Source of the DNA: Flavonifractor sp. An100
GTDB taxonomy: Bacteria > Bacillota > Clostridia > Oscillospirales > Oscillospiraceae
Reading direction: 5' to 3'
NCBI RefSeq assembly: GCF_002161175.1
Contig: NZ_NFMA01000006.1
Span: 62,001-126,000, forward strand
Length of the DNA: 64,000 bases
The position numbers and the translations under genes were made by a program. The notes beneath the pieces were generated by a model that searched no databases, was not told the DNA's origin, and saw only the letters and a list, made by a program, of their open reading frames with translations. Shown in pieces: positions 7,063 to 14,225 of the stretch; position 1 is the first letter of the stretch, and every line of letters begins with the position of its first letter.

Positions 7063-8667
7063 ATGGCAGGCAAGAGAAAGAAGGGGGAGGGCACCGTCCG
7101 TCTGCGGAAAGACGGTCGCTGGGAAGGCCGGGTGGTGGTGGGCTACGACGAGGCGGGGAACCCCAAAACGAAAAATGTGCTGGCCAAAACCAAAAAGGAG
7201 TGCGCGGAAAAGCTGGAGAAGCTGAAAGAGCAGTGCGGGGACTTCCGCCCTGTCCAAGTCCGGCCGGAGATGCGATTCGGGGACTGGATAGACTACTGGT
7301 ATCAGAACTTCTCCAAACCGAAGCTGCGGCAAAGCACCCAGTCAAGTTACGAGGGATGGATCTACAACCACCTGATCCCCGGCATGGGGGACATCCCGCT
7401 GAACAAGCTGACCCAGGCGGACCTCCAGACCTTCTTCCGCACCATGAAAGAGACCGGCCGGAGAATCCATATAGACCAGCGGGGAAAGGGGATGGCGGAC
7501 CGCTCGGTGCGCAGCTGTCACGCGGTGTGCCAGATGGCGCTGGACAAGGCGGTGGAGGAGCGGATGATCCACAGCAATCCAGCCATCGGGTGCAAGTTGC
7601 CACCCCTGAAGGGCAAGGAAATGAAGGTGCTGACCCAGGAGGAGATCCAGCGGTTCCTCATCCAAGCCAAGGCGGAGGGGATGTACGAACTGTTTCTCTT
7701 GGAGCTGACCACCGGGATGCGCCGGGGAGAACTGCTGGCCCTTCGGTGGAGCGATCTGGACTTTGCCACCGGGAAACTCCGCATCGACAAGCAGATCTAT
7801 CCGGTGGGCGGCAAGCTGGTCCTCAGTGAACCCAAGACCAAGGCGGCCAACCGCACCATCATCCTGCCGCCCGCCATGGTGGAGGTGCTGGCGGAGTATA
7901 AGAGGGGCATCTTCGCTGACCTGATGTTTCCCTCCCGCACCAAGCCGGAACAGCCCATCGATCCGGGTTATGTCCGCAAGCGGCTTCAGGTAATCCTGGA
8001 CCGAGCGGGGTGCAAGCGAGTCAGATTTCACGATCTGCGCCATACTTTTGCAACCATGTCCCTGGAAAACGGGATGGATGTGAAGACGCTCTCGACGATC
8101 ATCGGCCATGTGTCGTCGGCCACGACGCTGAACACCTACACCCACGTCACCGATGAGATGCGGCAGAAGGCGGCGGCGAACATCGACCGGGGGATCGCAA
8201 AGGCGGAGGTGCAGCCGGAGCCGGAGCAGGAGACAGAGAAGCCCCATGCACAGGAATCATTCACCCCCGTCCTTCCGGCCCGCCGCAGGCCGGGCACTGG
8301 ATATGTCAAGCAGCTCAACGACCATCTCTGGGAGGGGAGATACTCCCCGGTGTGGCCGGATGGGAAAAAACACTCCCGGAATGTCTACGGCCACACGGAG
8401 GCGGAGTGCGAGGAAAAGCTGGCGGAACTGATCCTTCAGATGAAAGCAGAGATCGCAGCCCTGCGTTCAGGGGCCAGCACGGAGTATCCCGACGGGGTAA
8501 GCCCCAAGAAGAAAGCCATCGCCGCCTACCTGCGGGAGTACCCCGGTGTGACCAATAAAGCCAAAATCGCAAGAGACCTGAACATGGACCGCACAACGGT
8601 GCAGAGATACTATGATGAGATTCGGGTCGAACTCAGGGGCGAGGAAAGTCCAGCATTGCAAATGTAA
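7063..8667 (+). CDS. Tyrosine-type integrase with C-terminal duplicated arm-binding domain and HTH
   Basis: A 534-residue integrase, about 150 residues longer than its neighbour. Residues 9-55 are an AP2-like arm-binding domain, 70-170 the core-binding domain, 190-375 the catalytic domain with Arg220 (TTGMRRGE), His323/Arg326 (HDLRHTF), His349 (IGHV) and Tyr359 (LNTYTHV). After an acidic linker (EPEQETEK) residues 411-460 repeat the arm-binding domain: GTGYVKQLNDHLWEGRYSPV resembles GEGTVRLRKDGRWEGRVVVG near the N terminus, including the ECEEKLAEL helix. The last 50 residues read as an HTH (TNKAKIARDLNMDRTTVQRY). Family knowledge covers only the first 380 residues; the tail is an unusual addition that could let the protein bind a second DNA site or regulate its operon. 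Confidence 0.85.
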   Translation: MAGKRKKGEGTVRLRKDGRWEGRVVVGYDEAGNPKTKNVLAKTKKECAEKLEKLKEQCGDFRPVQVRPEMRFGDWIDYWYQNFSKPKLRQSTQSSYEGWIYNHLIPGMGDIPLNKLTQADLQTFFRTMKETGRRIHIDQRGKGMADRSVRSCHAVCQMALDKAVEERMIHSNPAIGCKLPPLKGKEMKVLTQEEIQRFLIQAKAEGMYELFLLELTTGMRRGELLALRWSDLDFATGKLRIDKQIYPVGGKLVLSEPKTKAANRTIILPPAMVEVLAEYKRGIFADLMFPSRTKPEQPIDPGYVRKRLQVILDRAGCKRVRFHDLRHTFATMSLENGMDVKTLSTIIGHVSSATTLNTYTHVTDEMRQKAAANIDRGIAKAEVQPEPEQETEKPHAQESFTPVLPARRRPGTGYVKQLNDHLWEGRYSPVWPDGKKHSRNVYGHTEAECEEKLAELILQMKAEIAALRSGASTEYPDGVSPKKKAIAAYLREYPGVTNKAKIARDLNMDRTTVQRYYDEIRVELRGEESPALQM

Positions 8668-8710
8668 AACATTAAAATACTACCTCAGATTTTGCGGGAC
8701 AGTAAACAAT

Positions 8711-8744
8711 GAAGGGCACTCCTTCCGAAAAGGGGGTGCCCTTC
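8711..8744 (+). terminator. Hairpin downstream of the integrase operon
   Basis: GAAGGGCAC (8711-8719) pairs with GTGCCCTTC (8736-8744) and extends inward by about three more pairs including a G-U. No clear T-run follows on the plus strand, so termination activity is uncertain; it marks the end of the element operon. Confidence 0.5.
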
Positions 8745-8792
8745 AAGTGGTCAAAACAGAAATCCGTCTGTGGTATTTCTGTGGTCAAACGA

Positions 8793-8824
8793 GAAATTGC
8801 CGCAGTTTTCACTGCGGCAATTTC
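8793..8824 (-). terminator. Hairpin terminator-like structure after tRNA-Ala
   Basis: Perfect 14-bp stem GAAATTGCCGCAGT / ACTGCGGCAATTTC with a four-base loop, 7 nt beyond the tRNA 3' end as read on the minus strand. Its position immediately after the tRNA suggests transcript termination or 3' processing, although the following T-run is weak (TCTCGTTT). Confidence 0.6.
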
Positions 8825-8830
8825 CAGTTT

Positions 8831-8906
8831 TGGTGGACGGTAAGGGGATCGAACCCTCGACCTCGGCGATGCGAACGCCGCGCTCTCCCAGCTGAGCTAA
8901 CCGCCC
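8831..8906 (-). tRNA. tRNA-Ala (anticodon CGC)
   Basis: Read on the minus strand this gives a complete 76-nt cloverleaf: acceptor GGGCGGT pairing with ACCGTCC, D arm AGCTCAGCTGGGAGAGC, anticodon stem CGGCG/CGCCG with loop TTCGCAT (anticodon CGC), T arm GGTTCGATCC, and an encoded CCA at 8831-8833. The third acceptor pair is a G-U wobble, the classic alanine identity element. Its 3' end faces the integrase genes, which end 164 bp away, the usual arrangement at a tRNA attachment site. Confidence 0.95.
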
Positions 8907-9287
8907 AAATCGGCCATTTTTCAATCAAAAAAGTTATGAAAAACGAATTTTTGAGATATTCAATTTTGAAGGGATAGTCCGAAAAATCGGACGAGGAACT
9001 GGAAACAAAAATTGAGGCCGTGATGTGCGTCCATATGGATGCGAACCGAACGCTCTCCCAAGTGCGACCTGGCACGGGCCCACAAAATTGCCCGTCCGGA
9101 GGCTCTTGAGGGCGGCTCAAATGGGATGCGAACCATCTGCGGTCCAGATGGGATGCGAACCACTCGGTGGTATTCCACGAATGATTCGCATCCCGCAAAA
9201 CTTATCGGCAACTTGGATTGGATGCCTGCTTTTGCTTCGTTATTGAAAAGTTGCTCTAAACCTTTTTGTATGCGATTGTTTTCTCGA
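8907..9287. repeat. Gene-free interval with GATGCGAAC repeats resembling tRNA fragments
   Basis: About 380 bp between the tRNA and the serine recombinase with no supported gene. GGATGCGAACC occurs at about 9037, 9123 and 9150, and its inverse GGTTCGCATCC-like form appears as ATTCGCATCCC near 9183. The first copy is followed by GAACGCTCTCCCA, closely matching the tRNA-Ala segment GATGCGAACGCCGCGCTCTCCCA on the plus strand. This suggests degraded tRNA pieces left by repeated integration, or recombinase binding repeats. Both readings are inference. Confidence 0.45.
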
Positions 9288-10925
9288 TCAGCCCATCTCC
9301 ATTCCGTTCAAAAACTGTGCCTCCGAGATATTGAATTCAATTTGGATGCCATAATTTCGGGACAGCGTCACCGCTTTGATGAGCTGGGAGGCGATGACTT
9401 TCTTCTCGTCGATACTGGCTGAATCGAACAACTCCGCCCACGACAAGAGCTGCTGATGCTGTGTCATGATTTCAGATGAGAGCGTTTTGGAATTTTCCAT
9501 ATCGGTCTGGAGCGTTTCGATCTCTCTTGTGAGCTTGTCCACGGTCTCCTGGATGCCATCCATCCTCTTTTTGACCTGCTCCGGAGTGAATACACAGGTC
9601 CCTTCGATAGACGCCAACATCAGATCCTCCCATTTGGAAAGCTCTTTTACCGCCTTTGCATATTCACCTTTTGCAGCTTTAATTTTTTGCTGATACTGTT
9701 TTGTGGAGGACTGGATCTGCGTTTTCAAAAATACAGATTCATCAATGCGCGTAGCCCGCTCAAAAATGCCGCGGAGGACAGACTCTACGACCCGGTCCAC
9801 CTTTTCCGCACGATAGGTGGATGGCCCGTCGCACTGTTCCTTATGCTGGGTCCGGTTATAGCACTTATAAACCGCGATTCGTTCCGGGGTTTGTGTGGGG
9901 TGGTGATTCTTTCTCGCTGTAGTAGCAAAAATGCGGCCACCGCAGTGTCCGCAATAGACATTTCCGGACAGGAGGGCCTTGCCAACGATCTTGCGTGGAT
10001 AGGTCCCAGGAGAACGGACCACTGTGGCTTCGCTGCCATCCGCAAGCGTTATGGTTTCTGGTTCCCATCCACATTTGATGGCGTAGTTAACGGATCGCTG
10101 TTCCCTGGCTTTTGCAACTCTCTGAAACTGCTCCAGTGTGATGATCTGCAATTCTGGAAACACCTCAGATTGTGTTTCACCGCTTCGCAGGATGCCTGCA
10201 TTCATAATGTTAGCCAGGATATGCTGGATCGTGGAATAATGAAAAGGCTCTCCTGTTCTCAGGTTTACGATCCCCTCATTTTTCAGAATCGTGGAGATCT
10301 TCCGACCTCCATAACCGTATCGGTCGGTCAAGTCAAACATCCGCTTGACTGCGGGAGCTTCATCCGGGTTGATTTCAATATCATATAATTCCCGGTTCTT
10401 TTTTCCTGTGCGGCCCTTCTTCACCAGTTGATATCCATAGGCGGGAGTACCGCCGCGAAAGCGGCCTTCCTGTACAATTTGTCCCAGTCTGGTTTTGGTG
10501 CGGATCGATGTTTTCAGGCTTTCACCCGACGCCTGCCAGTAACGGATGTAATTCATGAGTTTGTCCACATGATTGTCAAACCGTTGCTGGCCTTCCTCGG
10601 CACTCCACACTTCGATCCCATTGTTGACAAACCACTCTACCACAAAGGGCGTTTCATCCTCTTTACGCCCCAGCCGGTCAAACATAAAGACCAGAAGAAC
10701 ATCAAATTTGCCCTGGGCGGCGTCTCGCTGGATTTCTTGTATCGCATCCCTGTCTTTTGCGGAAACCTTGAAGCCGGACACACCTTTTTCAGAATATTCT
10801 CGAACGATATTCCAGCCTTTTTCAGCGGCAAATTCATGACATCGCTGTCTCTGCATGGGAATATCATCTTTCTCCACCTGTCCCTTCGTTGAAACACGGT
10901 AGAGACAGTAAACTCTCTTGCTCAT
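9288..10925 (-). CDS. Large serine recombinase
   Basis: About 545 residues. The N-terminal resolvase domain has the catalytic serine in CLYRVSTKGQ and the DRLGRK motif; a recombinase domain follows (GGTPAYGYQLV, YSTIQHILANIMNAG), then a zinc ribbon with CGHCGGR paired with later cysteines (KCYNRT, EQCDG), and a coiled-coil region (about 440-510) before the C terminus. This is the TnpX/TndX-like layout used for excision and integration of Clostridial transposons. ATG 10925 has GAGGAGG 6 nt upstream on the minus strand. It follows a TnpW-like ORF by 11 nt, a pairing typical of Tn4451-like elements. It appears intact; whether it still has ends to act on is not clear, since surrounding genes are decayed. 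Confidence 0.9.
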   Translation of the reverse strand: MSKRVYCLYRVSTKGQVEKDDIPMQRQRCHEFAAEKGWNIVREYSEKGVSGFKVSAKDRDAIQEIQRDAAQGKFDVLLVFMFDRLGRKEDETPFVVEWFVNNGIEVWSAEEGQQRFDNHVDKLMNYIRYWQASGESLKTSIRTKTRLGQIVQEGRFRGGTPAYGYQLVKKGRTGKKNRELYDIEINPDEAPAVKRMFDLTDRYGYGGRKISTILKNEGIVNLRTGEPFHYSTIQHILANIMNAGILRSGETQSEVFPELQIITLEQFQRVAKAREQRSVNYAIKCGWEPETITLADGSEATVVRSPGTYPRKIVGKALLSGNVYCGHCGGRIFATTARKNHHPTQTPERIAVYKCYNRTQHKEQCDGPSTYRAEKVDRVVESVLRGIFERATRIDESVFLKTQIQSSTKQYQQKIKAAKGEYAKAVKELSKWEDLMLASIEGTCVFTPEQVKKRMDGIQETVDKLTREIETLQTDMENSKTLSSEIMTQHQQLLSWAELFDSASIDEKKVIASQLIKAVTLSRNYGIQIEFNISEAQFLNGMEMG

Positions 10926-10936
10926 GGATATCCTCC

Positions 10937-11095
10937 TCAACCGGCCGTCTTTTCGAGATAGGAGGATTTTAGGATCTCTCCCACCCGCTTGGGCACAGCC
11001 GTGTTTTTCTGCTCTGAAAAGATGAGCCGGACGACTATTCCATGAACGATCATTTCTGTCGCATTCTGTTTGAGAGGGCTATTCTGCTGTTTCAT
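10937..11095 (-). CDS. TnpW-like small transposon protein
   Basis: A 52-residue ORF directly upstream of the serine recombinase. The pattern MIVHGIVVRLIFSEQKN followed by a helical ILKSSYLEK resembles TnpW-family proteins (beta strand pair with a VxFSE core, then a short helix). ATG 11095 has AAGGAG about 9 nt upstream and overlaps the preceding AbrB-like gene by 17 nt. Function of the family is unknown. Match is by pattern only and is weaker than for the decayed copy near 41262. Confidence 0.5.
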   Translation of the reverse strand: MKQQNSPLKQNATEMIVHGIVVRLIFSEQKNTAVPKRVGEILKSSYLEKTAG

Positions 11096-11543
11096 CGTCA
11101 CGGACTCCTTTCTGAATGAATTGGTCAAGCTGTTGAATCAATGGCCCGGCCTCGTTGGGCAGAGCACTGGCCAACTCAGAGGCTGTCTGGAGCTGTTCCA
11201 GGAGATATCTCAGCTCATTCTTATCGAGGGAGGATTCTCCGCAGAGCGCGATGCCCCCGTCAAGACAGAGGATCTGGATATCCTGTCCGGGGGAAAGATT
11301 CGCCTGCTCCAGAAGGGAAGTGGGAAGCATGATTTTCGATTCCTCCAACCCAGGTTGCTCCAGCGAACTTGGCGAGAGCCAGAATTCCTGACGGAGTTCT
11401 TGCCCTCCACTTCCAGCCAGGTACACAAGATATGCCGGGTCGCCGGGGGAAAGGCCTATCTTCTGAAGCAAATCTGTAGGAATCTTCAATTCACCATTCT
11501 CGTCTACCCGCAACAAAATCTCTGCAATTTGCAAATATATCAC
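11079..11543 (-). CDS. Protein with two AbrB/SpoVT-like segments
   Basis: A 154-residue protein. Two similar segments read as AbrB/MazE-type swapped-hairpin motifs: GELKIPTDLLQKIGLSPGD near residue 18 and IMLPTSLLEQANLSPGQD near residue 72. Usually AbrB domains dimerise; here two lie on one chain. The C terminus is helical (NELRYLLEQLQTASELASAL). Start is GTG 11543 or TTG 11534; AGGAAAGGGTG fits the latter better. It sits in a tight run with TnpW-like and recombinase genes and may regulate them. DNA binding is inferred from the motif alone. Confidence 0.5.
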   Translation of the reverse strand: MIYLQIAEILLRVDENGELKIPTDLLQKIGLSPGDPAYLVYLAGSGGQELRQEFWLSPSSLEQPGLEESKIMLPTSLLEQANLSPGQDIQILCLDGGIALCGESSLDKNELRYLLEQLQTASELASALPNEAGPLIQQLDQFIQKGVRDDETAE

Positions 11544-11549
11544 CCTTTC

Positions 11550-11933
11550 CTAAAAATGTTTGGTAGCCGTTTTGGACGGCGGGGATTGACCATGTTTATA
11601 CTGGATGCTGTCCAGGGTGGAACAGGAAAAGCGGGATATTCCCTTTGTAATGATGAAGTCGAACCGCCCTGCCTTGGCGTCGGAGATCATCCGAAGGAAA
11701 CTATCCCGCTTTCTAGTGCTTGTTCCGCTGATGCCCTCGTCAATATAGCCCGGAATATAGGTCCAGTTCGGCTGGGATTGGATCAGTTCTGTATAGTTCT
11801 GCACTTGGTTTTCCAGGCTGTTCAACTGCTCGTCTTTGTCTGTGGACACTCTGGCGTAAAAGGTTACTCGCAGAGGCAGATCAAAGATACTTTTTCCGCT
11901 GCGCATCTCATTGCGGATCTTGAGTACATTCAT
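11550..11933 (-). pseudogene. Truncated serine recombinase (catalytic domain only)
   Basis: 127 residues corresponding to the start of a large serine recombinase: FYARVSTDKDEQLNSLENQ with the catalytic serine, GYIDEGISGTSTRKRDSF and KGISRFS. The family continues for several hundred residues after the ISRF region, but here the frame changes to unrelated sequence (HGQSPPSKTATKHF) and stops. The break point lies near 11580. A second recombinase of a different sequence is intact downstream. The fragment may still be translated but lacks recombinase and DNA-binding domains. It overlaps the preceding small ORF by 26 nt. Confidence 0.7.
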
Positions 11934-12102
11934 GCTGACATCCCTCCTCTGTCAAGCACACAGGATAGCGGAATAGCTCTGGAAAATCCATCACAGAATG
12001 TACCAAATTCTCCGCCTTAGAATAGGTGAATTGTGATATAAGGCCGAGGGAAAGAACATGATCCAACAGAACACTGACTACCTCTCTCTGTGTGCTCTCC
12101 AA
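11908..12102 (-). CDS. Small recombinase-associated ORF (64 aa)
   Basis: A 64-residue protein starting TTG with a GAGGTG ribosome site about 7 nt upstream. Its central LISQFTYSKAENLVHSVMDF looks conserved-protein-like, and it overlaps the truncated recombinase, as small ORFs in front of serine recombinases often do. No known domain is recognised. Moderately supported by ribosome site and coupling. Confidence 0.5.
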   Translation of the reverse strand: MESTQREVVSVLLDHVLSLGLISQFTYSKAENLVHSVMDFPELFRYPVCLTEEGCQHECTQDPQ

Positions 12103-12433
12103 CTACTATCACCTCATTCTTATGTCTATAAATCCATACTCCGAAACATAAGCGTGTCACGGAGTTTATCTCTTTGCTGCCGCAGATTCCAGTCGGCCAA
12201 ATTTCCCCTCATATCCACCCGTTACTGTCCGCACCTCACGCTCAAAAAAGGCCGCGTTGTACTGCATTCCACAGGGATACGCCCAATGCGGTCATATTCA
12301 GAGGCCAGGGGAATATGGAACCGAGTTTTTTCTGCCCCAGCGCGCAATTCCAGAAGCGGATTCTCTTTCATTGGGAGGCCGTCTTCTCTGAACCCCAGAA
12401 CTCTCTGATCGGGACCCAGCCCTGTTCCTGGGC

Positions 12434-12532
12434 TTACTGCAGGCAAGCGTTTCTCTGGCATTCCATCTCTGCTTGAGCCTCATGTTCTGTTGTTTTTGTC
12501 CGATAAAGCGGACAAGCGAATTTTTGCTCCAT
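12434..12532 (-). CDS. Very small cysteine-containing ORF (32 aa)
   Basis: ATG 12532 has GAGAGGAG about 7 nt upstream. The 32-residue product begins MEQKFACPLYRTKTTEHE and ends with CQRNACLQ; three cysteines could form part of a metal site. It is too short for domain assignment. An overlapping 63-residue frame (12480-12671) starts with ATG only 1-2 nt after GGAGGT and is less likely. Confidence 0.3.
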   Translation of the reverse strand: MEQKFACPLYRTKTTEHEAQAEMECQRNACLQ

Positions 12533-13338
12533 AACAAGTTCTCCTCTCTAGTGTAAACACAAAAAGCGGCGGAAGATCATCCATCTTCCACCACTTTGTT
12601 GTTTGATCTATTTGTAAGCGCATGACATTCAAAGGCTCTTCCGAGGCCTCGGGTATGTTCTCATGGGACATACCTCCTTCAAATCACAGCTTAATATCAC
12701 AAACATAGGGGCCGCCTACATTGGCCGCACGAGTATTCCTTCACGCATTCCTTTGGGCGGTCCCCATGGCTTCTGAAATTAAGACTTTACATTTGTATTG
12801 TCTCTTTCTGCGCTCGTATTCGACACTACTTCCCCAAGCGCAAAAGCCCTTGCCATCGGCACCGGCTCTGTAGGGCAATCGTTCTGAACCGCGGCTGGCT
12901 CCACCGCGTCATGGGAATCTCACCCCCGGCAAGATCTTTGTCGGCCGCCCTCCTTGCGTGATCCCCGTTTCACCAGGGGCTAGGACTGGGCGGAAGTATC
13001 ATTGTCCCTGACAGAGTCATTGCGATACAGCTTGCCATCGGCTGTTTTGTGGACGGATGGAGCCGCTTTGCACCTTATTTAGCCGTCATTGATAGATGTG
13101 GTCAGCTTGGTTGGCAAAACCGTGCTAAAATCGTGTCGGTTATTTCGTTTGCAACCTGCTGCTGTTCATCTACAGGTGGTCTTGACGCATCCTCCAGTGT
13201 CGCTTGCCCTTTTTCGAAGAGCCCTGTCAGGAAGGTATTCAGATGATTGGATATTCGATTTTCAAGGAGCCCGAGGGAACAATAGTTCAACCCCCTCACT
13301 ACTAAGCCGAGTTCGTGAGGGGGTTGAGAACCAGATAT
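12533..13338. other. Gene-poor decayed interval with inverted repeat
   Basis: About 800 bp where no convincing gene is visible. A 65-residue minus frame at 13102-13299 (NHLNTFLTGLFEKGQATLEDA) looks protein-like but has no clear ribosome site, suggesting a remnant. At 13287-13327 a perfect 13-bp inverted repeat (TCAACCCCCTCAC / GTGAGGGGGTTGA) with a 15-base loop lies just downstream of the sigma-like gene at 13339; no T-run follows, so it may be a weak terminator or an element end. Confidence 0.4.
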
Positions 13339-13764
13339 TCATTCTTTTATTTTTAACATTGCTCGAAGCTTTTTCAAAATCTTATGCCGGCGCTTGTTCA
13401 CCGCTCTCTGTGAAAGCTTGATTTGTTGAGCATATTCACGCTCTGTAAGCTCCTCATAATATAGGGCATAGATCAGTTTCTGCTCCTCCAGCGGAAGCAT
13501 TGTCAGACACAGGCGCAGTTTCTGTAACAGGACATTTTTAACTGCCCTGTCCTCCACACTTTCAGCGGCAAGATCAGGAACCATTTCTTCGCCAAGGGTT
13601 TCTTTCGTATCCAGATCGCTGTATGAAACCTTGCCATTGCGGATGTCCTTCTCATCCAGTGTGCGGGTGTGTCGTTCCATACAGTAATAAGCGCGATAAA
13701 CATCCTTTGTGACCTCTACAAGGCAGCCTTGTACTCTAAGGTAATATTTCTTTTCTTCTGCCAT
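13339..13764 (-). CDS. Sigma-70-like HTH protein
   Basis: 141 residues. The C-terminal half reads as a sigma region 4 type HTH: LPLEEQKLIYALYYEELTER, then YAQQIKLSQRAVNKRRHKIL. The N terminus (YYLRVQGCLVEVTKDVYRAY, YCMERHTR) is typical of the small sigma-like proteins that accompany Clostridial mobile elements. ATG 13764 has GGAGG 8 nt upstream on the minus strand. It stands alone, about 1.2 kb from the recombinase module and divided from the NACHT operon by hairpins. Probably part of the recombinase-bearing element; regulates unknown promoters. Confidence 0.65.
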   Translation of the reverse strand: MAEEKKYYLRVQGCLVEVTKDVYRAYYCMERHTRTLDEKDIRNGKVSYSDLDTKETLGEEMVPDLAAESVEDRAVKNVLLQKLRLCLTMLPLEEQKLIYALYYEELTEREYAQQIKLSQRAVNKRRHKILKKLRAMLKIKE

Positions 13765-13857
13765 GAGGCAGTCCTCCGTTTCTTCTAAAATTTTGAAAAG
13801 TCAAAATCTCAGAAGTTGGAGGGCCGCGGCACCTTGTCACCGCATTGCTTCCCATGC

Positions 13858-13891
13858 GAAAGCCTCCGTTTCGTCACAAACGGAGGCTTTC
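13858..13891. repeat. Perfect 14-bp hairpin
   Basis: GAAAGCCTCCGTTT pairs exactly with AAACGGAGGCTTTC across a six-base loop. It lies about 95 bp upstream of the sigma-like gene at 13764 (minus strand). No long T-run follows on either strand beyond the stem's own TTTC. It could be a terminator, an operator or an element-end structure. Confidence 0.55.
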
Positions 13892-14087
13892 CTTCGGGCG
13901 CAGTATGCCAGGCCGGCCAGGAAGGTACGCCCACGGGAGCTGATCCGTTTGGGCTGCACCATTCCTTCCGGAGGCCTGCTGCAGTATGATGATTTGAATA
14001 GAGCGGCACCGGAAACGCCTGCAGGTGGCTGTCGCTCTATGTTGAGGTCAGTCTATATGAAAGGTCATTTAGAGAAAAGAGGTTTAT

Positions 14088-14125
14088 TTGGGAGAATTTT
14101 GGGACAATCTTGGGATACTTTGGGA
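14088..14125. repeat. Four phased TTGGGA repeats (iteron-like)
   Basis: TTGGGA occurs at 14088, 14099, 14110 and 14120, spaced 11, 11 and 10 bp, one DNA helical turn each, so all copies lie on the same face. The spacer bases are similar (GAATT, CAATC, TACTT). They lie between the end of the NACHT operon and the 14-bp hairpin. Such phasing suggests a cooperative protein-binding site. Confidence 0.6.
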
Positions 14126-14139
14126 AAGCGGTCTAAATG

Positions 14140-14180
14140 GCAAAAAAATTGCCGAAATCTGCCACATGGCAGATTTCGGC
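14140..14180 (-). terminator. Rho-independent terminator of the NACHT operon
   Basis: A perfect 14-bp inverted repeat (GCCGAAATCTGCCA / TGGCAGATTTCGGC) with a two-base centre at 14151-14180. Read on the minus strand it is followed by AATTTTTTTG, a strong U-tract, 46 bp after the NACHT gene stop. It isolates that operon. Confidence 0.85.
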
Positions 14181-14225
14181 AAACTTTTTCGCAGGGCGGG
14201 GGCCACGGGCCTCCTGGAAAAATTT

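Noticed and set aside
7342-8247. 301-codon minus-strand frame opposite the second integrase
   Set aside because: Shadow of an integrase with all catalytic residues.
8809-9198. Minus-strand frame across tRNA-Ala
   Set aside because: Translates the tRNA gene itself.
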